Positions 8,883 to 17,532 of a stretch of 33,767 nucleotides of DNA are shown in pieces. Position numbers and translations under genes: made by a program. The notes beneath the pieces were generated by a model. The model made no database searches, had not been told where the DNA came from, and saw only the letters and a program-made list of their open reading frames with translations. The stretch comes from Chlorobiaceae bacterium (GTDB lineage Bacteria > Bacteroidota > Chlorobiia > Chlorobiales > Chlorobiaceae). The DNA is taken from contig JABDHL010000044.1 of assembly GCA_012972825.1 (NCBI GenBank), forward strand, positions 1 to 33,767. The letters run 5' to 3'. Position 1 is the stretch's first letter, and each line of letters begins with the position of its first letter.

Positions 8883-9569
8883 TTATAAGAGATCCCGCTC
8901 ACGCACGATGTATCCTACCCCATAGATTGTTTGTATAATTTTTCTTCCGCCCGCTTTTTCTAATTTTTTTCGTAGAAAGGTGACAAAAACGTCAACGACT
9001 GAAGTATCAGATTCAGATGGGGTTTCCCAGACCTTCTGAATAATGCGATTTCTCGTACACACACTGTCCATATTGCGGACAAGGAAGTCGAACAAGGCAA
9101 ATTCTTTTGGGGTAAGAGTGATCTCTTTTGAATCGAAAAACACCTGATGACTTAGCGAATTAATGGTAAGTTTTCCTGCTCTGAGAATATGGTCACCCGT
9201 GAGGTTTTTTTTGAGCTGCGCTTTAATGCGCGCCAGCAGTTCTTCAAATTCAAAAGGTTTTTTTATGTAATCATTTGCGCCGGCTTCGAAGCCGAACACA
9301 AGGTCATCCAGCGTTTTTTTTGCCGTAAGAAATATTATCGGAACCATGTTTCCTGCCTTTCGAATCTGATGGCATACCTCAATGCCATTGATAACAGGTA
9401 TCATCCAGTCAAGGATGATCAGGTCATAGGCATTGCTCAAAGCGAGATCAAGTCCGCTTTTCCCATCACTTGCCATATCAACGGAATATGATGCCTCTTC
9501 AAGTCCTTCTTTGAGCAAACTCAATATTCCAGGTTCGTCATCGACAATGAGCAGTTTAATATTTTGCAT
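8883..9569 (-). CDS. OmpR/PhoB-family response regulator
   Basis: A 228-residue two-domain regulator. The receiver domain (1-120) has the acidic pair in LLIVDDEPG, the phospho-acceptor Asp54 in LIILDWMIP, Thr82 (FLTAKK) and the conserved Lys104 before Pro105 (YIKKPF). The C-terminal winged helix (about 130-225) has the usual LTPKEFALFDFLVRN and the SVVDVFVTFLRKKLE recognition region, and ends TIYGVGYIVRE. It is transcribed ahead of its kinase, 11 bp apart, and the pair form one transcription unit. It is likely autoregulated, as is common for the family, from the 158-bp space at 9570-9727, but no clear tandem operator was identified there. Confidence 0.95.
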   Translation of the reverse strand: MQNIKLLIVDDEPGILSLLKEGLEEASYSVDMASDGKSGLDLALSNAYDLIILDWMIPVINGIEVCHQIRKAGNMVPIIFLTAKKTLDDLVFGFEAGANDYIKKPFEFEELLARIKAQLKKNLTGDHILRAGKLTINSLSHQVFFDSKEITLTPKEFALFDFLVRNMDSVCTRNRIIQKVWETPSESDTSVVDVFVTFLRKKLEKAGGRKIIQTIYGVGYIVRERDLL

Positions 9570-9704
9570 AAATGATGGAGTGTTGAAGTTGATAGTTTTT
9601 TTAATGGAGTTTGGTTATAGCAGTTGCAAATATACTCAATATGACCTCTATGTCGTAACTGTTATGGCGTATAAAGAAGGGGGGAGACAAAGCGGGCGGG
9701 TAAT

Positions 9705-9718
9705 AAAAAAGCTTTTTT
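9705..9718. terminator. Possible weak bidirectional terminator
   Basis: A perfect 14-bp palindrome of six A, GC, six T lies ten bases beyond the stop of the ArsA-like gene. On the - strand it gives a T-run immediately after the coding region. The stem is too AT-rich and has no proper loop, so termination is only a suggestion. Confidence 0.3.
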
Positions 9719-9727
9719 AAATCCTGA

Positions 9728-10939
9728 TCAACGTCCAGTTGCTGTAACACCTTCTTCTTTTTTTCTGAAGTCGATCTTCAGCCATTGATCTTCATAGATT
9801 GCCTCTGCAACCCTCATTCCTGCAAGAAAAAGAGGGAGAATAACCCCTTTCTGGTAATTACCGATTCTCAGAGTAAGCGAGTCACCTAACTGCAGGACAT
9901 TTGTTTCCATCTTGTTATCGAAAGCGAACGGCAGACGCACTTTCATGATATAATGACTGTCGCCGATTTTTGTAATGGCAGTATGCTCCTCCTGATAGAA
10001 AATTTCAAGAGGGTTTTTATTGCCATAGACCACCTCTCCAACCTTTTTCAGCATATCGAGTCCAAGTACCTCACGACGGAAAAGAGGTACTTTCGTAATC
10101 GGGATAGGGGCAAAAGAGCGTTCGATCTGCTCAATGTAGTTGTGCTGGATACTCTTCCATTCATTCATGTACTGACCGTCAATCTCATCGATGAAGACCC
10201 GGTTGATCACGACCTGGTCAACGGTGATGCCATAAAGGTTAAGGTAGGTGAGCGCCCGCATCGACTCCTTGATAACCATTTTTTCGGGGTTCATGACAAG
10301 CCTTACGGTTGTTTGTGTCCCATCAGACAGGAGAGCAATAATGCCCTCGACAGAAGAGAAAAGATGCTCAATCTGGTCATAGACCTCAGTTTCGGGCACA
10401 AGTTCATGAAGCCTGCCTATCTTTTTCGACAATGGTCGTATGACCGGTTTTACCACATATTTTTCCAGAGTCCTTATCATCTTTAGCATCCATCCGAACG
10501 TTTCCGGCAAGGAGAGCAGACGCAGAGTTTCACCGGTCGGGGCGCAATCGACCACAAGCAGGTCGTACTCCCTTGTTTCGCTGTATCGTTTGATATAGGA
10601 GAGCGAAAAAAGTTCCTCCATACCTGGCAGGACACCCATTTCCTCGACATAGATTCCCTTGATTCCCTGTACCTCCATGAGGTGGGCAAAGTGCGCCCTG
10701 ACGACTTCCCAGTTCAGGGTGAGGTCGCCATAGACGCTTACTTCCTGTCCGAACAGATTTTCGGCGATTTTTACAGGAGATGGACCTAGCTCAAGGTCGA
10801 AAGAATCCCCGAGGCTGTGAGCCGGATCGGTAGAGATCACAAGCGTTTTAAAACCCATTGATGCCGCCTTGACTGCAGTTGCAGCAGCTATGGAGGTTTT
10901 TCCTACCCCTCCTTTACCTGTGAAAATAATGGTTCTCAT
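9728..10939 (-). CDS. ArsA/Get3-like ATPase with C-terminal HSP20-like domain
   Basis: A 403-residue P-loop ATPase of the ArsA/Get3 (SIMIBI) class. The deviant Walker [10 protein letters not shown] is at residues 8-16, the switch I region [12 protein letters not shown] follows, and [18 protein letters not shown] is the switch II block. A second domain about 325-395 ([13 protein letters not shown] to LKIDFRK) matches the small HSP20-like domain often fused to bacterial ArsA homologues. Family members drive arsenite efflux or target tail-anchored membrane proteins. Green sulfur bacteria carry several copies, and the role here is not known. No arsenite permease, ArsR or other ars gene lies nearby, so arsenic resistance is not supported by context. 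It appears to be a single-gene unit. Confidence 0.88.
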   Translation of the reverse strand: MRTIIFTGKGGVGKTSIAAATAVKAASMGFKTLVISTDPAHSLGDSFDLELGPSPVKIAENLFGQEVSVYGDLTLNWEVVRAHFAHLMEVQGIKGIYVEEMGVLPGMEELFSLSYIKRYSETREYDLLVVDCAPTGETLRLLSLPETFGWMLKMIRTLEKYVVKPVIRPLSKKIGRLHELVPETEVYDQIEHLFSSVEGIIALLSDGTQTTVRLVMNPEKMVIKESMRALTYLNLYGITVDQVVINRVFIDEIDGQYMNEWKSIQHNYIEQIERSFAPIPITKVPLFRREVLGLDMLKKVGEVVYGNKNPLEIFYQEEHTAITKIGDSHYIMKVRLPFAFDNKMETNVLQLGDSLTLRIGNYQKGVILPLFLAGMRVAEAIYEDQWLKIDFRKKEEGVTATGR

Positions 10940-11107
10940 GAAATAAAATCGTAATGGCAGTTGGAATTGAAAAGCCTGAAGAAAATAACGTTATCGATTT
11001 GCTGAAAATTCAATACATGCTATATAACCATTCTTGCAGACCTGACTGCCCGAATTTGAAACCTATGCAAGAACCCAATCCCAATAAGCACCCATGCTGG
11101 CTTCACC

Positions 11108-13789
11108 TCAATGTTTCAATGGTAGTGAAAAAGTAAACACCGAGCCTCCTTCAGGCAGACATTCAGCCGAAATGCTTCCCTGATGCTTATGGACCACAAT
11201 GTCATAGCTGATGCTTAATCCAAGCCCCGTTCCTTTACCCAGTTCCTTGGTTGTAAAGAATGGTTCAAAGACACGCATCCTTACCTCTTCAGAGATTCCG
11301 GTTCCGTCATCAGTAATGGAGCAGAAGACGTTCTCACTGGTTGCCCATGTTTTGATCTCTATAGTGCCGGGAGATATTCTGTTTTGTGACTTGATGGCAT
11401 GGACGCTGTTGATGATCAGGTTCAGTAACACCTGATTGATCATTGATGGATCACACATGACCTGCGGCAACTCTTCAAGATGCAAGACAACAGTGGCGAC
11501 ATCTTGGCATTCGTTCTTTGCGATGACCAGTGATTCTCTGATTGCATTATTGATATCAAAAAGCATTAAGTCGCCTTTCTCGTTCTTGAACGAGTAGTTT
11601 CGCATGCTTCGTGTGATAGCTGTTATGCGTTCCACACCATGCTTGGTCATGGCAAGAGTTTTGGGGATGTTGTCGAGCAGATAATCAACATCAAGTTCCC
11701 ACTCTTTTTCACGCAGTCGCACAACCTCTTCGGCGACATCCGGAATGGCATCAACTTTTTCGATAATTCTACGGTAATGAGTGATGAGCTCCTGAAGATC
11801 GTTGAAATCACTCTCCTGGTTATGTTCATTGATTATTATATAATTAAGAGGGTTGTTGATTTCGTGGGCAATGCCTGCTGCAAGCTGCCCGATCATCTCC
11901 ATTTTTGCGGCGTGCTGAAGCTGGGCGGCAAGTTTTTTCTTTTCTTCCTCTGCAATTTTCTTGGCAACAATATCCCAGACTTGATTGGATATTACCTCTA
12001 GCCATTCAATATCCTTTTCACTATAATCATTCTGCTTGTTGCCTACCCCAAAAATTGCCACTATTTTTCCGTCACGGGTAACCGGGATAACCAGTTCGCG
12101 TTTGATTTCTGCATGGCCCTCAGGTAAACCATGGCGATTTTCGAGTGAGGGATAATCATTATGGATAACTGCTTTTTTCATCCGTATTGCATCTGCCCAC
12201 ACACCAGCCTTGTTCAGAGGATAGTGCTGTCCCTTTCCTTCCGCCTTGCACATGTTCTGAAGGGTATTTGTTGAGACGGTCTGGAGCAGCAGGTTTTTTT
12301 GATCTTCATCGACAAAAAAGGCAAATCCGATTGAGCTTGCTGTTAGCGTTTCCGCTTCATCAAGTGTTGCCATCAGCAGTTCCTCTATTGAATGAACATC
12401 TGCCATCTGGAGTATGCGCAGTCGGAACGCATTGACCTGTTCATACAGCTTTCTATCGGTAACGTCATTAATTATGGCATTGAGCAAATCATTTCTGCCG
12501 TCATTAATTTTTGTACTGAACACCTCGACATCACGTATTGAGCCGTCTTTTCTGATATGACGGAATGAAAATTTTGCATTTCCTGTGGATCTGACTTTTT
12601 CCAGATTGCTTTTTATGATGTCGGATGGCGTTATGGAGTTGATTTGCGCTATGTTCATCTTCCTGAGTTCATCAATTGACCATCCATAAAAGTCTGCTGC
12701 AGACTGATTGGCATCAACAATATTGCCTGTTTCAGGATCAAGAAGAATCTTGATGGCGGCATTGCGTTCAAACAGGTTTCTGAATCGTTCTTCGCTTTTT
12801 TTGAGCGCATCACGACTTCGCAGCATCTTGATTCCATAGGCTATATTGTCGGCAAGCGAAGTAAGCTGTTTGATCTCAAAAGCATTAAAGGTGTCTGGTA
12901 CTTCTGAATAAATTGTCAATGCTCCAAGCACTGTGTTATCAATAGCTAACGGTAAACCGAGGGCGGCAGCATAACCGTGCTTTAAGGCCTCGGTACGCCA
13001 TATTTCGAACTCGGGATCAGTCAGAATATTATTTGCGGCAATTGGTTGGCCAGTGCGAATCGCCGTTCCGGCAGGTCCCTGTCCATATTTGTCATCTGCC
13101 CAGGATATTGTAATTGATTTCAAATAATCACCGGTAATACCTGCATAGGCGGCAGGGTGCAAACTTTTTGCCTCATCAAGCAATGGATATCCAACCCAGG
13201 CCATTCGGTAACCACCGGTTTCGACGATGATGCTGCAGATTTTTTGCAGTAGTTCCAGTTCATCTTGAGTACGAATCAACGCCTGATTGCAATTGTCCGT
13301 AACCATAAGTATACGAGTCACTCTATGGAGTTCAGCTTCTGCCTCCTTTTGTTCGGTGATGTCATGAGTAATGACGTGAATAACGGGTTTCCCATCCAAC
13401 TCTATTTTGTTGCGGTAAATCTCTACATCCCGAACAGACCCGTCTGCCCTTCGGTGGCGACCAGTAAATTTATTGTGTTGACCGGCTTGTACGGTTTTCA
13501 GGCTTTGAATAATCTCATCCTGTGAAAGAGTATTGATATCTCTTGTATACATCTGCTTGAGTTCTTCAGCGGACCAGCCATACCACTCTACAGCCTTTTG
13601 ATTGACGTCGAGCACTTTTCCGGTATCAGGATCAAGCAGAGCCTGAATTGCAGAATGGCTGTTGAAAAGTGTCTTGAACCGCTCCTCGCTTTTGAGTAAT
13701 GCTTCTTCCACAAGTTTTTGTATGGCTGGAAGGGGCGGTTGACCTTGTTTGCCAGTGATTCCAGTGAGAGCTATCTTATCAAACGACAT
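11108..13789 (-). CDS. PAS/GAF multi-domain histidine kinase without adjacent regulator
   Basis: A soluble sensor kinase of 893 residues with no membrane helix. The order is PAS1 (about 32-150), GAF1 (about 170-322), PAS2 (about 329-448), GAF2 (about 452-612), a short coiled linker, HisKA with His642 in LAAGIAHEINNPLNYI, and HATPase (about 740-893) with N box LLNLIINSVHAI, G1 DDGTGIS and G2 GKGTGLGLSI. The two PAS domains are alike (SEERFKTLFNSHSAIQALLD versus SEERFRNLFERNAAIKILLD), suggesting internal duplication. After the H box sits a long helical insert (about 655-710), seen in kinases with extended dimerisation helices. No response regulator or receiver domain is adjacent, so the partner is unknown. 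The DNA-level start at 13789 is the first Met of the frame. Confidence 0.93.
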   Translation of the reverse strand: MSFDKIALTGITGKQGQPPLPAIQKLVEEALLKSEERFKTLFNSHSAIQALLDPDTGKVLDVNQKAVEWYGWSAEELKQMYTRDINTLSQDEIIQSLKTVQAGQHNKFTGRHRRADGSVRDVEIYRNKIELDGKPVIHVITHDITEQKEAEAELHRVTRILMVTDNCNQALIRTQDELELLQKICSIIVETGGYRMAWVGYPLLDEAKSLHPAAYAGITGDYLKSITISWADDKYGQGPAGTAIRTGQPIAANNILTDPEFEIWRTEALKHGYAAALGLPLAIDNTVLGALTIYSEVPDTFNAFEIKQLTSLADNIAYGIKMLRSRDALKKSEERFRNLFERNAAIKILLDPETGNIVDANQSAADFYGWSIDELRKMNIAQINSITPSDIIKSNLEKVRSTGNAKFSFRHIRKDGSIRDVEVFSTKINDGRNDLLNAIINDVTDRKLYEQVNAFRLRILQMADVHSIEELLMATLDEAETLTASSIGFAFFVDEDQKNLLLQTVSTNTLQNMCKAEGKGQHYPLNKAGVWADAIRMKKAVIHNDYPSLENRHGLPEGHAEIKRELVIPVTRDGKIVAIFGVGNKQNDYSEKDIEWLEVISNQVWDIVAKKIAEEEKKKLAAQLQHAAKMEMIGQLAAGIAHEINNPLNYIIINEHNQESDFNDLQELITHYRRIIEKVDAIPDVAEEVVRLREKEWELDVDYLLDNIPKTLAMTKHGVERITAITRSMRNYSFKNEKGDLMLFDINNAIRESLVIAKNECQDVATVVLHLEELPQVMCDPSMINQVLLNLIINSVHAIKSQNRISPGTIEIKTWATSENVFCSITDDGTGISEEVRMRVFEPFFTTKELGKGTGLGLSISYDIVVHKHQGSISAECLPEGGSVFTFSLPLKH

Positions 13790-14312
13790 AGAGATGGCGC
13801 AATATGTTGAAGATTATGGCCAGCAATTTTACTGTTCTTAAAAGAGGCACTGTTCGACTCTTTATTATCTTATATTTCGGTTTCGAGTGACAATGTCTTT
13901 GTTGAATGTACGAATAAGTTATGGAAAGTGCTGATAAGCGGGCAAAGAGATGAAGAGATTAACTTTACAGGAAGTTCGGATAACAGACACAGCGGACTTT
14001 CTTTTCCGAGTGAACAGCTTTTTGATATCTCCCACTGATTCCTGGAGAATTGCGGAGATATAAAAAATACCGGTTTGATTTGGATTTGCCGAACAGAAGC
14101 TGTCTGATAAGATGAATTTTGTTACCCATACTCAAAATAAAACATACATTTATATTTTTACAGTATGATATACTTTTAAAAGGTTATATCACTTTACTTA
14201 TACGTCGCAAGGCGGGTGTTGCAAAAATTGATTTCAATGCATTACAACCATTTCTTGAACAATTGTTAAGCTTAACCGGCAATATCGGAAGAAACATAAC
14301 AACCAAAAAAAA
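13790..14312. other. Divergent intergenic region, AT-rich towards its right end
   Basis: A 523-bp space between the PAS/GAF kinase (-) and the beta-propeller gene (+) that must hold both promoters. From about 14130 it becomes strongly AT-rich, and it contains the small palindrome GTATGATATAC (14163-14173). A 65-codon + frame at 14119-14316 has poor composition, no ribosome site and overlaps the next gene, so it is not called. Confidence 0.45.
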
Positions 14313-15629
14313 ATGAAGGAAATGTCAATAATAAGATCAGCAATCTTGTTCTTTTTAGGCATTTTTTCTACTAATATTGGATTTGCCGGAAATTTATCTG
14401 TACCAATTGGCACTTCGTCAATTTCAAATCAATCGGATGTTGCCATTCAGCTTGTAAAACGATATCAGCACTACAATGCTCATCCCAAAGACGCAGCTGA
14501 CCAGTACGACCAGACAATCAATTCTCCAAAATCTGTTCATATTCTGGATATAAAGAAAAAATTTTATGTTAATTCTCTTGAAGGTTGTACTACATCGGTT
14601 TATAGTCAGGAAAGCTTCAAACTTATAAAAGTAATTAGGCACGAGTTCAATGATAAGAATCAATATTTGTTTGCGAAGAATTCGAATTTGAATTTTTTAT
14701 TTAAAACAAAAGCAGATCACTTGAATTACTTTACCGGCAGACCGGTAGAGAGCTGTTTTTCACATAATGGTAAGTATTTGTGGATTCCCTATTACCGCCG
14801 ATCTTACGATCACAATGCAGTCGATCCATCAGCGGTTTGCATCATTGATACTGATACTGACACTATTGTTCGTGTTTTGACCATAGCATCATTGCCGAAA
14901 ATGATTGCTTGCTCACCCGATAATAATACAATAGCAGTAACGCATTGGGGTGATAATACCGTTACTCTCATTGATATATCATCAGGTAAACCAGAAAAAT
15001 TTACCACTCTTGATAATATTGTTATAGATCATCGTTTATCGCTGAATTATGCTGCCAATGCGAAAATTGATCGAGATCATAACTGCGGGAATTGTTTACG
15101 CGGAACGGTGTTTACTCCTGATAGTAAATATATATTTGTTGGTAAAATGGGAGGAAATGGTATTGCTGTATTGGATGTTGTCAATAGAAAATATATTGGT
15201 ACTGTAACTGGTATGAAAACAAATATGCGACATCTTGTGATTAAGAATTCAGAATTATATATCAGTATTAACAAAACCGGATTTGTTCAGAAAACAGCGC
15301 TTCAAGACTTTATTGACCATTTTTCAGCTCTATCTAAAGATGAGCCATACACAAAATGGGAAAGTGCTTATGTTGGCTTAGGCGCAAGAACCATAACTTT
15401 AGATAGAACTGGTAAATACCTTTTTGCCGCTGTTAACAGTGAAAGTAAAGTTGCAGTGGTTCGTACTTCAGATATGAAAGTGATTGCCGAATGCTCCGCC
15501 GATAGTTATCCGGTAGGGATGGATATGAGTGAAGATGGGCAATGGCTTATTGTAACAGCACAAGGAAAAGGTAGTGGAAAAGGCGGCGGTAACAGTGTGA
15601 TGGTTTATAAAGTTAATTATAAGAAATGA
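14313..15629 (+). CDS. Secreted YVTN/YncE-like beta-propeller protein
   Basis: A 438-residue exported protein of unknown function. Residues 1-25 look like a signal peptide (IIRSAILFFLGIFSTNIGFA). The mature part has repeated beta-propeller blades of the pattern 'PD-x-K/N-YI(F/A)V...VxVID', for example at about 200-222 (SPDNNTIAVTHWGDNTVTLI), 268-292 and 364-392. Between blades is a CGNC pair (Cys258, Cys261), which could bind a metal or form a disulfide. The gene is visibly more AT-rich than its neighbours and lacks a clear Shine-Dalgarno; an alternative start lies at 14322. It precedes nikR by 500 bp on the same strand. A role in periplasmic metal handling is conceivable but unproven. It may have been acquired by transfer. 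Confidence 0.75.
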   Translation: MKEMSIIRSAILFFLGIFSTNIGFAGNLSVPIGTSSISNQSDVAIQLVKRYQHYNAHPKDAADQYDQTINSPKSVHILDIKKKFYVNSLEGCTTSVYSQESFKLIKVIRHEFNDKNQYLFAKNSNLNFLFKTKADHLNYFTGRPVESCFSHNGKYLWIPYYRRSYDHNAVDPSAVCIIDTDTDTIVRVLTIASLPKMIACSPDNNTIAVTHWGDNTVTLIDISSGKPEKFTTLDNIVIDHRLSLNYAANAKIDRDHNCGNCLRGTVFTPDSKYIFVGKMGGNGIAVLDVVNRKYIGTVTGMKTNMRHLVIKNSELYISINKTGFVQKTALQDFIDHFSALSKDEPYTKWESAYVGLGARTITLDRTGKYLFAAVNSESKVAVVRTSDMKVIAECSADSYPVGMDMSEDGQWLIVTAQGKGSGKGGGNSVMVYKVNYKK

Positions 15630-15634
15630 CAGGG

Positions 15635-15705
15635 CGGATGGATATTTAAATAGGCACTTGGGCCACCTGTATCGCCGTTACCGTTGCGCTGGTCATTCAG
15701 GCTCT
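15635..15705 (+). pseudogene. Relic of a second cbiM gene (internally deleted)
   Basis: Two pieces of cbiM are fused here. Bases 15635-15649 (CGGATGGATATTTAA) are identical over 15 bases to 17543-17557, just inside the cbiM start. Bases 15650-15705 align with 17764-17819 of cbiM with 51 of 56 identical by hand alignment; the encoded stretch, with residues IGTWATCIAVTVALVIQAL, matches the conserved cbiM segment. Three of the five differences are synonymous, which points to a once-functional diverged copy, not a fresh duplication. About 206 bp between the pieces are gone, and a stop lies at the join. It is not expected to be functional. Confidence 0.82.
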
Positions 15706-15798
15706 TAAGAAAAGTCCATAACAAACGACAACACAGTTTAACTGGATAAGCATTCCGACCAGGATCAGAACTGTGATGGATCGGTTAGCTGCACTCAT
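15697..15798 (-). CDS. Possible 33-residue membrane peptide (doubtful)
   Basis: A short - strand frame encodes MSAANRSITVLILVGMLIQL and then NCVVVCYGLFLRA, a convincing single membrane helix with polar ends. Its last codons lie in the antisense of the cbiM relic, so the natural C-terminus may have been replaced at the junction. No ribosome binding site is seen. It may be a small membrane protein or a broken gene piece; I do not recognise a family. Confidence 0.25.
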   Translation of the reverse strand: MSAANRSITVLILVGMLIQLNCVVVCYGLFLRA

Positions 15799-16080
15799 AA
15801 CGTCATATTGGCATTCAGGAAATAGAATCAATTGTTCAAAAATTGGGCTTTTTATCAAAATTGTTAACAATCAACGAAATTTCCTTTGTTATTCGATAGC
15901 AACGGTGTAGAGAAAGGGCACATCCCTATAGGGAGCGTATCGAATATCGTTGGATCAGCAATGCGGGGATGTTCCCCGACTATTATTTAATCATGTCAGG
16001 TTGTTCACTATATTCCTCAATACATTACAATAGAGAAAAAACCTGGAAAAATATATTCGATAATTTTCAGGAAAGAAATT

Positions 16081-16115
16081 TGTGATATGTATTACAGTGA
16101 TTTATTTAACTCACA
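16081..16115. promoter_or_regulatory. Candidate operator ahead of nikR
   Basis: TGTGA (16081-16085) and TCACA (16111-16115) form an inverted pair separated by 25 bases, and inside it GTGATATGTATTAC is a near palindrome. The distance to the nikR start is 14 bp. NikR proteins bind widely spaced inverted half-sites and are often autoregulated, so this is a reasonable but unproven operator. Confidence 0.3.
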
Positions 16116-16129
16116 AAAAAAAATAGACG

Positions 16130-16534
16130 ATGAGTGATGTCTACCGTTTCGGGGTTTCTCTTGAAAAGCCTCTGATTGAGGCCTTTGATCTGCATATCAA
16201 AGCGCAGCAATACAGGAACCGATCAGAAGCAATCCGTGACTTGATTCGTGAGGAGCTGTTGAGAAAAAAATGGACGGAAGGAGGCTCTGTTGCCGGAGCA
16301 ATTATCATGACCTACGATCATCATAAGCGGGAACTTGTAAGCAAACTCCTTGACATCCAGCACGACTTCCATGATATTATCATTTCTACACAACACGTGC
16401 ACCTTGATCATGATCACTGCCTTGAAGTGATTGCTGTTAAAGGAAATGCCGCTGATGTAGAAAAGTTATCCACTGGCTTGAAAGTCCTTGTCGGGGTCAA
16501 ACATGTAAGCCTCAGTGTTTCATCTGCCGAATAA
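16130..16534 (+). CDS. nikR: Nickel-responsive regulator NikR
   Basis: A 134-residue ribbon-helix-helix repressor. Residues 1-45 form the DNA-binding part (VYRFGVSLEKPLIEAFD, then the NRSEAIRDLIRE helix), and the rest is the ACT-like nickel-binding domain. The high-affinity nickel ligands are all visible: His78 (DIQHDFHD), His89, His91 and Cys97 in HVHLDHDHC, matching His76, His87, His89 and Cys95 of E. coli NikR with the same spacing. Nickel-bound NikR normally represses nickel uptake genes. Its probable targets are the outer-membrane barrel and the cbiM-cbiO transporter that follow on the same strand. Start ATG at 16130 gives the standard N-terminus. Confidence 0.95.
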   Translation: MSDVYRFGVSLEKPLIEAFDLHIKAQQYRNRSEAIRDLIREELLRKKWTEGGSVAGAIIMTYDHHKRELVSKLLDIQHDFHDIIISTQHVHLDHDHCLEVIAVKGNAADVEKLSTGLKVLVGVKHVSLSVSSAE

Positions 16535-16582
16535 TCCACCAGAACAAAATTCCCCATAAGCCAATAATTATTTGTTTTATAG

Positions 16583-16607
16583 TAGCACAAATATTATTTT
16601 TGTGCTA
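16583..16607. promoter_or_regulatory. Perfect 9-bp-arm palindrome between nikR and the barrel gene
   Basis: TAGCACAAA (16583-16591) and TTTGTGCTA (16599-16607) are exact inverted repeats around a 7-base spacer. The site lies 49 bp after nikR and 88 bp before the barrel gene. The lack of a following T-run and the low GC argue against a terminator. It is well placed as an operator for the barrel-cbiMNQO unit, perhaps for NikR or another metal regulator. Confidence 0.5.
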
Positions 16608-16695
16608 TTAGTGGTATTGTTATACGCCCTTTTATGAAAACCCTGTCTATAGTGTCAATTTTTTTCTCAACGGTAAAAACAAATTCCACCGTTCA

Positions 16696-17487
16696 ATGGA
16701 TAAAAAATATCTGGCGATTATTCTGGCTTTGTTGTGGTCAGTTCCTGCTTTTGCTGCGCACCCTCTTGTCACTGATGATACAGGATCTCAGGGGCAAGGT
16801 AAGTTTCAGTTGGAATTGAACGGTGAAAGTTCAAGAGATGAGGAACATGAAGCTGGTATTACACAAAAAGAAACAGGCGGAATTATTACTGCGGCACTGA
16901 CCTATGGCATTGTTGATAACGTGGACATTATTGTTGGCTTCCCCTGGCAGTGGAGTACTATCAAGGAAGACGGCAATATGATTTCGGATTACAACGGGAT
17001 AGGGGATACTTCAATCGATGTCAAATGGAGATTTTTTGAATGCAAAGAAGATGAGTGGAGTCTTGCCCTGAAACCAGGAGTAACTATCCCGACAGGCGAT
17101 GCAGCAAAAGGGTTTGGCAACGGCAAGATTTCTGGAGGAATGATGCTGATTGCCACCAGACAGTGGCAGCATGGGGCAGTGCACTGTAATGTTGGTTATA
17201 CTCATAATTCATACGGACCGGATCATGATAATGAAACCCTGAAACAGGATCTCTGGCATGCTTCACTCGCAACCGAGATTAAAATGACGGATAAACTTCG
17301 CTCTGTTGCTGACGTTGGCCTTGACACCAATAATGATAAAATACCGGATACAAATCCTGTTTATATCCTTGGAGGCTTGATCTACAGCGTTTCAGAAAAC
17401 TTTGATCTTGATGTTGGTGTAAAAGCAGGCATGAACCATACCGAGAGGGACAAGACTGTTCTTGCTGGTCTTACTGCGAGATTTTAA
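16696..17487 (+). CDS. Outer-membrane beta-barrel protein, metal-island porin candidate
   Basis: A 263-residue exported protein. Residues 1-21 form a signal peptide ending AFAA. The mature part shows alternating amphipathic strands with glycine/aromatic patterns (GGIITAALTYGIVDNVDIIVG, shown in part), the AALTYG and PTGDAAKGFGNG turns, and ends in Phe (GLTARF), the classical signal for outer-membrane barrel assembly. It resembles the 'MetA-pathway of phenol degradation' transporter-like barrel family, a loosely named group. The position 45 bp before cbiM and after nikR suggests it lets nickel or cobalt cross the outer membrane. A hairpin (AACGGT 16669-16674, ACCGTT 16688-16693) lies directly before the ATG, and no ribosome site is seen. 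Confidence 0.8.
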   Translation: MDKKYLAIILALLWSVPAFAAHPLVTDDTGSQGQGKFQLELNGESSRDEEHEAGITQKETGGIITAALTYGIVDNVDIIVGFPWQWSTIKEDGNMISDYNGIGDTSIDVKWRFFECKEDEWSLALKPGVTIPTGDAAKGFGNGKISGGMMLIATRQWQHGAVHCNVGYTHNSYGPDHDNETLKQDLWHASLATEIKMTDKLRSVADVGLDTNNDKIPDTNPVYILGGLIYSVSENFDLDVGVKAGMNHTERDKTVLAGLTARF

Positions 17488-17532
17488 TGACTGTTTCTGA
17501 ATAATTCGCAGGATTAAACAAGGTGGATAAGC

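Larger units (their letters stand above)
15630..16129. other. Intergenic region with cbiM debris upstream of nikR
   Basis: This 500-bp space holds the cbiM relic at its left end and the nikR promoter at its right. An 11-base match to the cbiM start region (TGGATAAGCAT, 15743-15753 versus 17524-17534) lies downstream of the relic and may be further debris or chance. From about 15830 to 16129 no coding potential was found. Confidence 0.5.

Noticed and set aside
10954-11136. 60-codon + frame with a CRPDC motif between the ArsA-like gene and the large kinase
   Set aside because: It overlaps the kinase end, has no ribosome site and no recognisable family.
14119-14316. 65-codon frame upstream of the propeller gene
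   Set aside because: No ribosome site, AT-rich, overlaps the next start and has no recognisable motif.
16634-16819. 61-codon + frame beginning with a hydrophobic MKTLSIVSIFFS
   Set aside because: It is out of frame with the barrel gene and overlaps it widely; the rest of the frame does not look like protein. A leader peptide cannot be fully excluded.
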